This document shows, piece by piece, positions 29,872-38,992 of a DNA stretch of 64,000 nt (positions are counted from its first letter, which is position 1; every line of letters starts with the position of its first letter). The stretch spans positions 55,001 through 119,000 of the forward strand of contig CAJQUW010012662.1 in the NCBI GenBank assembly GCA_907163375.1, read 5' to 3'. The translations under genes were made by a program, and so were the position numbers. Under the pieces are notes generated by a model. It worked only from the letters and a program-made list of their open reading frames with translations, made no database searches and was not told where the DNA came from. Origin of the DNA: Prostheceraeus crozeri (taxonomy: Eukaryota > Platyhelminthes > Polycladida > Euryleptidae).

Positions 29872-30624
29872 TTAAGTTTTGTTTAATAAAGTTTTGCTTA
29901 AATTTTCGCTTAAAGTTTTTAGCTCTTCTAAAAAAATTTTGTCATTTTCTTCATTAGAAATTTTACCACCACTAGAAATTTTACCATCCTGTCTATTCTT
30001 ATCATCAACTTTTTCGGACTGTAATTGAAAGGATATTTGATTTACTTCATTAGCTATTTGATCAAATTTTTCAATCTCATCTAACGTAATAACATTATCA
30101 TCACATACTCTTTGAAAGTAGTAATGTAGTTTATCATAGACTTCTTTAATATGTAAATGCTTAGTTTTTAATGATTTTCGTTTCTTAGTTATTAAAGATT
30201 TATCTAACATTGTAATAAGTGAAGTTGCAAAAACACCCGTACCTGTTAAAGCTGTAGCAACTACTGGAATTACTAAAACACCTGAAGATATAACAATTGT
30301 TAAAGCACCTAAACTTATTGTTAAGAATATGCCAATTCCTTGTGTTACATTCTTAACTTTAGTCCATCTCTTTCTTAATTTTTTATAATGCTCTAATCTT
30401 AATAATAATTGAGATTCTTTATCTTTCATATACCTAACTCTGTCTTTATGTTTTTCTTTATTCATCTTTTCGATGTTTATCTTTTCAATGTCCATTAAAG
30501 TAGAACTACGTTCATATGATAACGAAGGATATATTCTTGCGGTTTCTTCCATTTCTGAAGTTCCTTCCACTTTTGTTTCATCCACTTTTGTTTCTTCCAT
30601 TTTTAAAGAAATATTTTTAGTCAC
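29872..30624 (-). CDS. Polinton membrane protein with two hydrophobic segments
   Basis: 250 residues. The N-terminus is charged, then comes a basic helix (LEHYKKLRKRWTKVKNV). Two closely spaced hydrophobic stretches follow (IGIFLTISLGALTIVISSGV and IPVVATALTGTGVFATSLI), then a helical cytosolic-type C-terminus. The first ~45 codons overlap the right terminal inverted repeat, so part of this gene's start is mirrored at the left end of the element. The true start could be the second Met (MEETKVDE). It may be a membrane-active or virion protein; no family recognised. Confidence 0.6.
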   Translation of the reverse strand: MTKNISLKMEETKVDETKVEGTSEMEETARIYPSLSYERSSTLMDIEKINIEKMNKEKHKDRVRYMKDKESQLLLRLEHYKKLRKRWTKVKNVTQGIGIFLTISLGALTIVISSGVLVIPVVATALTGTGVFATSLITMLDKSLITKKRKSLKTKHLHIKEVYDKLHYYFQRVCDDNVITLDEIEKFDQIANEVNQISFQLQSEKVDDKNRQDGKISSGGKISNEENDKIFLEELKTLSENLSKTLLNKT

Positions 30625-31086
30625 ATGATATATTTTAAAAACCTGAAAGATGGATAAAATTCATGAATTTGAAATTCTCAACTTTTATGATTTTCGGTGT
30701 CCTGGAACGGTCATGATTTTAAGGGTGAAATGTCATAATCACAAATTTGAGATTCTTAACTTTTCTGATTTTCGGTGTCCTGGAACGGTCATGATTTTAA
30801 GGGCGGGTGTAAAATTGTAATTCTCAAATTTTGAGATTTTGAAAAATTGGGTATTTTTAAAAACGGGTTTTTCTTCATAACCTGAAAAAGGGTTCAAATT
30901 CATGAATTTATGTCGTTTTTAAAAATACCATTTTTTGAAAAAATGGTACTTTTTGAATGGATTAAATTCATGTATTTAGGTCTTAAAAACCTGAAAAAGG
31001 GTTCAAATTCATGAATTTATGTCGTTTTTAAAGATACTATTTTTTTGAATTTTATGGTGTCCTGGAACGGTCTTTTGCCCATTACT
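30500..31086 (-). repeat. Polinton right terminal inverted repeat
   Basis: The reverse complement of the left repeat, with an extra ~45 bp inside the overlapping membrane-protein frame (repeated ETKVDETKVEG). It ends in GCCCATTACT at 31,086 next to the target duplication. Confidence 0.95.
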
Positions 31087-31092
31087 GAGATC
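31087..31092. repeat. Polinton target-site duplication, right copy
   Basis: GAGATC, identical to 14,900-14,905. Confidence 0.95.
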
Positions 31093-31370
31093 TCGTCTGA
31101 ATGAACCGATCAGTTTATCCGCAGGTATTGTGGCAAATCTTTCAAGGATGACAGGTCAACCATTATGTGGGTCAACCGAATCCCCGCTGATCAATGCTGC
31201 ATGAAGTGGCGAACCAAAGGAAGCAATGTTCCAAATGCTTCGATGATGGTCGAACATCTCGTGATGGTAACAAAACAAATACAGAGTGTAGTGTGCATGG
31301 CCTCCCAGTTTGTGGGAAACACGTTGAAAAGTCATTCGTTGCCGAGATTGCATTCCTTAATTCAATCTGA
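31093..31370 (+). pseudogene. piggyBac-like transposase relic, right part
   Basis: A plus-strand frame ends with QRKQCSKCFDDGRTSRDG, then TECSVHGLPVCGKHVEKSF and a stop near 31,368. This is the Cys-rich C-terminal domain pattern of piggyBac transposases (C..C..…..C…C..LC..PCF..YH). Another frame just before gives RSRLNEPISLSAG. The block continues the relic interrupted by the Polinton at 14,905. Mixed frames and the missing catalytic core show that it is dead. Confidence 0.5.
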
Positions 31371-32054
31371 TGCCGTAAACTGTTATAATTGAAATCAAAT
31401 GCAACATATAATCATTCAAAACAGGAAGGTAACAATTGCAGATGAAATCGCATCGAATATGATCTTGTAGCTGAAGATAGCAAAGTAAAAGTCACGAAAT
31501 CCTTATGTTCAAGCACTGAAAAAATGTGTCTATGAATTATGAAAAGGAGGTCAGATTGACCCAGCCCTTGTGTCTTAAGGGTTGATGACCATGACTTATT
31601 ATGATGAGAAACATTTTGACTTTTGTCTCATCATGATTGTTTTTGGACAAATCTCGAGACGCAGCAAAATCCATCCTAAATTTCCGGAATAATCTCATGC
31701 ATGATGACAACAGAACTTGGGGTGAAATAAATGCAAGAAGTCGCAACATAAGACGACAATTGCCATGGCAGAGGCCTGAGACGGTGATTTGAATAATGAC
31801 TCGTTCATGACTTTCGTTCACTGTATATAGCCATTTTATCATTCTATCACTTATCAAATATTATATTTGCACTTCGTTTTCCAAGTTGGAAATAATCGTT
31901 TTGATTTTGACTTTTAAATTCGTACCTTGATGGACGAATTAAATAAACTAGCGTTATACCTGTTTGCGTGACGCATTGTGCTAACGGCCTTTAGCACTTT
32001 GTACGTACATGAACAAAAAAAAAACATTTTCATAATTTGCAATTTTTTATGTAA
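31371..32054. other. No gene recognised; 3' flank of mtSSB
   Basis: A minus-strand frame at 31,537-31,857 has no recognisable domain. The part next to 32,054 should hold the mtSSB 3' UTR, but I see no canonical AATAAA close to the stop. Confidence 0.35.
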
Positions 32055-32630
32055 TTAGAATGGATCATTGCCGTTATCCCTCTCTTTGTCATTTTCTTCC
32101 AAGAAGCCAACGTAATCGTCACCCATTTCCTCCTTGGTTGCAGGATATTTCATAGGAATAAGTTTGTGCGCTACAATAGCCAATATCTTATTCGGTTGTC
32201 TAGATTTTCTGTCCATGCTCAGACTGGGGACATTTGCCATTCGGCTTAGTCGACCCTCAATGAAGACACGGTCGCCAGCTTTCAAATCAGAAGACACTCG
32301 AATCAAGTTTTTCCTCCAGATAACTATTTCGTGGATGTCAGTAAAATATTGGGTGGTTCCAGAGTCTTTGCTCAATCGGTTAACAGTGGCAACAAGTAAT
32401 GACACATGACTGGGTGCGTAGACGGAAGAATTGGTCATTCTCATTTTACGCACAGTGCCGATCATATGAATAACATTCATGTCTAAACTCAATGATGAGG
32501 TGGAGGCTTCCGATGGCGAGTCGTCGCTTGCTGATGGGCTGTCGGAAAAAGGTATGACGGGATGACTGAATCGACACTTCAATGTTTGCTTATATATCCT
32601 TACAAGTGGACGCAACGACGACAGCATCAT
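32055..32630 (-). CDS. SSBP1: Mitochondrial single-stranded DNA-binding protein (SSBP1-like)
   Basis: 191 residues, starting MMLSSLRPLVRIYKQTLKCR, a basic, hydroxylated, acid-free leader typical of mitochondrial import. After a Ser-rich linker comes an SSB OB-fold: MNVIHMIGTVRKM, then HVSLLVATVNR, FTDIHEIVIWRKNLIRVSSD and LKAGDRVFIEGRLSRM. The KAGDRVFIEGRL strand is the family signature. The protein would coat single-stranded mtDNA at replication forks. The minus-strand sequence TTTCTGTCTCTTTCTTGCAG lies directly before the first ATG, so a 5' UTR intron ends there and the frame extending to 32,759 is intronic. The sequence is rather diverged from vertebrate SSBP1 (C-terminal acidic NDKERDNGNDPF), so a related SSB paralogue is possible. 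Confidence 0.75.
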   Translation of the reverse strand: MMLSSLRPLVRIYKQTLKCRFSHPVIPFSDSPSASDDSPSEASTSSLSLDMNVIHMIGTVRKMRMTNSSVYAPSHVSLLVATVNRLSKDSGTTQYFTDIHEIVIWRKNLIRVSSDLKAGDRVFIEGRLSRMANVPSLSMDRKSRQPNKILAIVAHKLIPMKYPATKEEMGDDYVGFLEENDKERDNGNDPF

Positions 32631-34210
32631 CTGCAAGAAAGAGACAGAAACTGAAAAATGCCATAAATCAATCATTTGTTGATTTATGTCACAATTAAAG
32701 CATATAGCCAAAATTAGATTGCAAAAGGTGTTCAGAAATCTCCGGTATTTACAAAACAACCTCAGTTAAGCTTGTTTTTTTATCTATCTATTCAGTAGAT
32801 TTTAGATAATATCTCCAACTGAGTACTTAAAGAATGATGGTTTTTGAAGCCATCAACAATGTTTAAATAAAATGAGCTTTTCTCCGCCTTTACACAATAA
32901 GCAATTCCAGCATGTTTGAGATAGGCGATGATGATGGCCTATGCAATGTTTTATAGTGGGTAATACTTTAGAGCGGATTCCTTTCGTAACTATTCCAATT
33001 GCGATTAACATGCAAATTCATTCTCATGAATAACAGCACATGGTGACATGCCTTCCTGGTCATTTTTGAAAATTTTCTTCCCAAAATATGTCCTAGTGAC
33101 TTCGTGGCCTAAATAAGTGGTGGCTATAATACATTCACTGAATATTAAGATGTTAGAATATATATTGTCCTAGATTGCCTACGCACGCCAGTGTATCAGA
33201 TAGTGGTGTTGTTAACTTTTCCAGACAGCCTCATCCCCCGAAAGATCGGCATTCATGTACTCGCGAGCCAAATTATTTGAATTTTACATTTTTGCTCGAA
33301 TTTTCAGCATGTTGCTGAAAGGACACAACAGATTGTTAGCACCCATGTTATAATAAGATTTTATTATGTTAAAGATAAGCGTCGCGGTGCCACACATATA
33401 CTGTGCAAACATGCAAATTTGTTACTAAAATTTGGAATATTTTCATGTAGAGCTTTCTGTCGTTGTGCTCGACAGGTGTCACCGGGTCCACTGGTCTACA
33501 ACGGGGGTCCGCCAACAACGGCATACAGGAAATTATAGGACCCTAAATGTAAAGCTGGCTGGTCTTCATGCTAACGAGGCATAAAAGTGACACACCTGTG
33601 TTGAGTTTTTGTTTGACAACTTGAATTTTCGGTCTCCCATTGTAATACAATAATTTTCAATTTATGTAATTTGATAATATTTTTGACTTTATCTAGTTTG
33701 CATGTGGGGCCGATTTTCAGTCCTCTTCATGACTAAGTAAGTCAAGATGATCCTCACAAATATATGTTAGTGCTATATTGTGTTAATTTGCAGATCATTT
33801 CAATTTGAAGGATTTAGTTGCTGGTGGTATTCTGAAGATTGATTTATAAACAAGGGCCGCGTCTGCGTCGATTATAATACCGATAAAACAATTGTCAACT
33901 TAGGATTTGTGAGATAACATGGCTACAGCTGTCAACAATCCTTGACAAACGGCTGCGACAACTCTGTAGTGTTCGTTCACCCCATCGATGCGGGGAAAAT
34001 CTAGTCGAAGTACTTCCAGAGAGAGTATGAAAGGAATTGGTGTTCACATAAAATGATTGAATTTGTGATAATAATATGAATTTATTTCTTTATTTCTGAC
34101 AGTATACATACTACAATGATGTGAAATTGCCGAAAAATATGCTTTGGGAGATTACCAACATGATGCTGTCGCAATATTACCATTTACAACACTACTATGA
34201 TTCAGCTTGC
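32631..34210. other. mtSSB 5' intron/flank; nothing else recognised
   Basis: The polypyrimidine tract and acceptor of the mtSSB intron are at 32,631-32,650. The rest is AT-rich without convincing coding. The mtSSB first exon may lie here but has no visible marker. Confidence 0.4.
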
Positions 34211-34380
34211 AAAAAAATAACCTTATCTTTGAAATCTTGATCAGTTTAGACAACAGCAATTTAGCTCAAATTGACCCAAATAGCCTATCTTCCCGGCCGC
34301 TGTCACCTGACCAAGGAATCAAACCAAAGTCCACGACGGAAGCTGACTCGCACCTCATTCACTAAGCTACGCCGACAGCA
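34211..34380 (-). mobile_element. tRNA-derived SINE (about 170 bp)
   Basis: On the minus strand the head reads GCTGTCGGCGTAGCTTAGTG, with an A box (TAGCTTAGTGAATG, 34,356-34,369) and a B box (GGTTTGATTCC, 34,315-34,325) at tRNA-like spacing. GCTGTC...GACAGC can pair as an acceptor stem. A ~90-bp unrelated body follows and ends in GGTTATTTTTTT at 34,211. This is the layout of a tRNA-head SINE with a short simple tail. A plain tRNA gene is unlikely because the anticodon and T arms do not fold cleanly. RNA polymerase III would use the A and B boxes if it were active. Confidence 0.55.
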
Positions 34381-34889
34381 CAATTGATTGTTCACGCTAT
34401 GAAATCTTGTTGATAAAATGCTGGATTTGAAGTGCTATTTGTGCTATTCCTCAAGCATGCATTCTTTACTGATGAACACGTGATTTTCATGACGAATCAT
34501 TGAAAATAGTTCTTGAAGTATCTAATTAATAGTCTAATTAATGCCTAGTTAAATTAATATGAATGTTCAATGGAATTCTTTCTTGATGGTTAGCGGTAAA
34601 AAAAGGTTTCACATACCAGGTATTTAAGATTTCTTTTTCAAACCGTAGTGAAGTCAAAGAGATTTGCAGTGACGGAAATTTAGAAGAGAATTGTCTCTTC
34701 CATGTTCTGTTTAACATTTTGATGAAGAGCCACTGATATTTCTATGCTTTTTGCTTGTTCACACGCCGTGTCTGTCAATCAAAGTGCATAGTTTAAGAAA
34801 ATCGGTTGCTGTCGGTAATTCAAAGGAATGCATAGCGATGAGAAAGGTATACACTTGTCCGGAAACTTCTTGAACGTACCACGTATGTT

Positions 34890-35520
34890 TCAGATCATCA
34901 AGTAGTGCATTATGGTGAGAAGCTGATGACCCGACGCTTCATCAGTTACAAGTTGCAAAACAGGCAATTTGATATCTAAATCAGAACAACTTGCACCATG
35001 GCCACGCCTGATCTCTACAGTGGAACACATCAAAACTGTCAAAAACATGACAATCACAGGAATAAGAGACAATGTAAGAAAATGGAAGAGATCAAAGCAT
35101 GTGTATTGTGCACTGTTAACTTCGTCATTGACAATGCCAGCTAAATCAATAAAGAAGTCTAACAAAAATTAATCGTTTTGGGTCTGTATACAAAAAATAT
35201 CAGTCACTTGTTACTTACAATTTATAAGTAGAATGATTTTAGAATGAATTGAATGATCGACAATGGCTCTGATGATCCACTTTGACGACGCATGCATTGC
35301 TTGCTTTCAGCCAGAGAGAGGATTCACGAGAATATCCAGCTCCATTGTACTGATGCATTACATATTTTGCTAACGACAGGGCGAAATCGACAACAGTCTC
35401 GCTTTTCCTCCAGTTCTTCGGAGAGCTCTGGCCAATCTTCCTTCCTTTCATCAAAATTGGCAGCCAAATTGCATAGGTACTTGCTGATACTTTTTTCATC
35501 GTAGTTCATAACTTGAGAGA
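34890..35520 (-). other. Possible host exons, unassigned
   Basis: Two minus-strand open stretches look more protein-like than their surroundings. One (about 35,324-35,514) reads MNYDEKSISKYLCNLAANFD, then ERKEDWPELSEELEEKRDCC. The other (34,890-35,140) reads FIDLAGIVNDEVNSAQYTC and a hydrophobic stretch, with a TTTTTGTTAG acceptor-like sequence before it. I recognise neither and cannot make the splice phases agree, so a gene model is not supported. They could be exons of one gene or chance frames. Confidence 0.25.
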
Positions 35521-35549
35521 AATACGGGGTATTGCCAAGGGACAATCCA

Positions 35550-38350
35550 CCGATGCCATTGACTTTTTGTCTTTCGTTACTTCGCTTTACAATACAGGCG
35601 ACTTATAAAAACAAAAATAAGCACGCAATTGAATATAAACTTGATTTGCTATTTTGTTTCCCTGATAGTGAGATTTGTATGACATATTACAAAATTCAAC
35701 GACTCAAAAATGTGACCTGTTTGAACAGGTGGGTTCTACTATGCATTTTCACACCTGCTTAACCAGGGATTCAACAGGTTGTTTAAAACATGTACGACCC
35801 GAGTGGTCTCGTGGATTCTGAACAAGAGCAATGAACAGGTCTTCTAAGTTGCAAGCGACGATAGGCAATTGTTAATTAATATCAAGAGTGGCCACATGAA
35901 ATTTTTCAGGCTTCTATCACTCAAAATCATATTTGTACAAACAAAGGATTGCAAAAGATTTTGAGCACTATAATGTAGACTAATTATTGTATAAGCTTGG
36001 ACTAGACAGGCCTGGAAATTTGAAAATCATGGAAGCTCGGATTCATAATCACCGGATCACCGGCAGCAGGCGCTACTGTTATTACATGGGGGTTGCATTG
36101 AAATCCAATCATTCATTTTAACTCATAAGCTTCATGTTTCATATAAACTATCCCATGTAATGAAAGTATTCGAGCTATGTAATAATCTTTCGATAGATAG
36201 GCTACAGAACACGCAATTCTTAGCTAAATTTATACAGCTGACCTAACGACGGGAGATCGCAGTATTACAGTAGCACAGCGAAAATCAAGCTCATCTTTCT
36301 TTTGAGCTCGATTTCCTTAAGGGCTAAAATTATGCAGAAGTTGACGGTGATTCGGCATCCGGCGGTTTCAAAGGTCGATAGAGAGAAGATGGAGCTTTAA
36401 AAAAGGCAGCTTGGTTTTGCATTGCGGCTATAAAATACATAGGCTAGAATATAGGATTCTGAAAATTTGATTAGAAATAAGGCATGTTTAATTACATGCG
36501 TAAGTTATTTTTTAACTGTTTAAGAAACATATCGCAAAATTTATGTCACATGGCATGCGTATAGGTAGGTACTCTTCAAATATGTTGAACTCATTATACA
36601 TGCTCCTATAATGCTGGTTTTCTTTTTAATAGTGAATGCATCGCTAATGGTCAACATAGGCCCAATAAAAGTAACCGGACGACCGGTCCTCAAAATTCAT
36701 GGCCCGGGTCGGCCGGTTCCAGCCCTGTGATGCGTAGTCACAGAAGAGAGAGAACATAAGAAAATTCATTCGACCCTTTGAAATTGATTATTTCATCGAA
36801 TCAAGCAAACTTTTCTAAAGCTAGATAACTAATTTTCGTTCTAATTTGGTCGATGATTTATCGAAATGATAAGTGCCTGAAACTCTAAGTCTATTTCGAA
36901 GATGAAGTCGATCGAATGTATTGCTTCAAATGCTGGAGTACATTTGTATTATTGAAATTATATTATTATATTATATTGAAATTATATTATTGCATATTGA
37001 ATTTATGTATTGATGTTATTCAAGTGGGGTTACTTTAAAAACACGTTATTTTTTTTATTGTAAAAATGTGTATTTTATCAATATAATTATTTTTTTATTA
37101 TCATTGTTTTAGAAAAACAACAGTTCACATTTCCTCAAGGAATTAACATAAAAAAACATCATCAGCAAGGGAGCAAAGTTTCGATAACTCCACAAAGAAA
37201 TATGCCATGAAGCATCTTCATCGGACTTCCCCATTCAGTGCTCTTAAGATGATTGGCTCGTTCATTAAAATCTGCAAGATTGCATGAAATTGAAAACAAC
37301 AAGTTTTTCTCCATAACTTTCTATTTAACAATTGCAATAAAACTGATATCGATTATGACATAACACATGCGCAATAACCAGACCTCTCTCTCATAAACGT
37401 GTATAATAGCATTTAAGATTGATAGTACACATCATTGAACCATCATGATCATGGTTAAAAACTAGCTCAAATTCTTCGTTTATTCATTGAAATCTTACGC
37501 TTAATTGAACACTTGAAGTTGAACAGGCGTCGGTAATAATCATTTTGAATAATTAGTAACAACATATCCTCTTAATTAAAAAAAACAAATGCCAATACAA
37601 AAACAAAAAGAAATTACAAAAACACGTTTTTTATAAAAAAAACATGCGATTAAAAAACGTTTTTCTACAACCATATATTCAAGTGAAACGATTTCCATTT
37701 TTCCCTCGAAATTAATGTTCATGCTGGCTTAAAATTGACAGGAAGAACAGAAGTGTCAATTGTCCTGACGTAGCAGCGTGAAGCAAAGATTGATCACGCG
37801 CACTGAAATAAATACTGTCTAAAGATTGCCCAGAGGCAAACTATCGAAAACGAAAATCCCAAAACTTGCTATTTGGGGACCCTTGCAAAAGAAATTAAGG
37901 CTTACTGAACGTTGTGTGAACAAGTAGTGCAGTGTTCTATGGGAATTTTATCACCTAGGTGCCACACTTGTCACAGGTTGATCTGCAGCTTTTCAAGATG
38001 ATCAAGTTTTGTCGAATAAATGATTCTCCAAACATTGTTAGAGAGAGAGGATCGAGTTCGTTTAGCTCCTTTGCTACTTCTAATGGAGCATCAGCAACAA
38101 ACTTCGCCAATCACGTGAGCAAAACGTAGGTTCCGATCGTTTACATGCAAATCGCTTTTGTGGATTTATATATTGTGCGCGGTTTAAGTTCACATGTGGT
38201 ATTTCAAGAGAACAGTCCTACAGTGTCGAAGAAAATATAGAGCGAGAATCTCAGTACAATTGTCATTGAACATGTGAAAAACAGATTCTTTGTATTCAAT
38301 TAATATTTGCTTGCTCCGTTATATATCACCCAACAAATCTTTTCTAAAAA
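35550..38350. other. No gene recognised
   Basis: AT-rich DNA. A CAGGCCTGGAA...TTCCAGCCCTG pair (36,007 and 36,727) looks like hAT-type ends, but the flanks do not form a target duplication. TATTATAT-type low complexity occurs near 36,950-37,010 and A/T runs near 37,050-37,120 and 37,570-37,660. No coding was found. Confidence 0.4.
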
Positions 38351-38354
38351 AGAA

Positions 38355-38992
38355 AAAAAGATCTCGTTTAGTTGACTGACTTAGTTGACTTAAATCCCGA
38401 CTGACGGCGTGTCAGGTTGGGTCCCACATTGAACGTCTGAATGATATCCATCTTTCACGATGTCTTGCTTGATGCAGCATTTCTTGTGCTGAGACATGGC
38501 TGTTGGCTGATCGAAACTGCTGCCACCAGTTGATTCGAGGGCGGCCCCTTGGTCGTGTCCCATGCACTCTCCCGTGCAACATCATCTTGGGCCATCTCTT
38601 CTCATACATTCTCTCCACATGGCCGAACCATCTTCGTTGTTGGTCTTCGATCACATTCACTATACTTCTCCATCCTACCGCCATTTCTCTCACTCGTGTG
38701 TTTGGTACTCTGTCTTGCCATCGGATGTTCGGCACTCGTCGTAGGCAGTTCATCTCGAATGCTCTCAGCTTTTCTCTTTCTTTGCTCTTCAGGATCCAGC
38801 TTTCCGATCCGTAAATCGCTGTTGGAATCACTATGGCGGTTAAAAGTCTGAACTTTAGTTGCAGTGGTATGCGCCGGCTTTTCCACAGTTTGCTGAGTTT
38901 GCCCAGTGCTACGTACCCCATGCTCACTCTCTCTCTCACAGCTTTCCAAGTGTCTCTATTTTGTGAAAAGAGGACACCAAGGTATTTGAAGG
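38355..38992 (-). pseudogene. RTE-like LINE, 3' part (after hAT insertion)
   Basis: The minus-strand frame reads RRIPLQLKFRLLTAIVIPTA, IYGSESWILKSKEREKLRAF and RRWFGHVERM. This is the C-terminal region found in RTE-type and related LINE proteins after the reverse transcriptase. It continues the LINE interrupted at 42,543. A simple GTCAACTAAGTCAGTCAACT-type tail follows the stop on the minus strand. The element is dead. The TTTGAAGG target duplication of the inserted hAT copy ends at 38,992. Confidence 0.8.

Larger units (their letters stand above)
14906..31086. mobile_element. Polinton/Maverick element (16.2 kb), fossil with most parts recognisable
   Basis: Complete by structure: termini AGTAATGGGC...GCCCATTACT, inverted repeats of ~540-590 bp, and a perfect 6-bp target duplication GAGATC. 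Inside are the Polinton hallmark parts: an adenain-type protease, a retroviral-type integrase, a protein-primed family B DNA polymerase, an FtsK/HerA-type packaging ATPase, a major capsid region, and a penton-like protein, plus small structural or membrane proteins. It is far more AT-rich than its flanks. The element is broken: the polymerase, ATPase and major capsid regions are interrupted, about half a dozen breaks in all, while most smaller frames are open. Near-identical terminal repeats and an intact target duplication suggest that, on an evolutionary scale, it is a fairly recent insertion. Confidence 0.97.

Noticed and set aside
34293-34380. A functional tRNA gene on the minus strand
   Set aside because: The boxes and a partial acceptor stem are present, but the anticodon and T arms pair poorly and the sequence continues into a SINE-like body and tail.
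36007-36727. CAGGCCTGGAA ... TTCCAGCCCTG ends suggesting a third hAT-like element
   Set aside because: The 8 bases outside each end (GGACTAGA and TGATGCGT) do not match, and the inverted ends agree over only about 10 bases. Not enough to call a bounded element.
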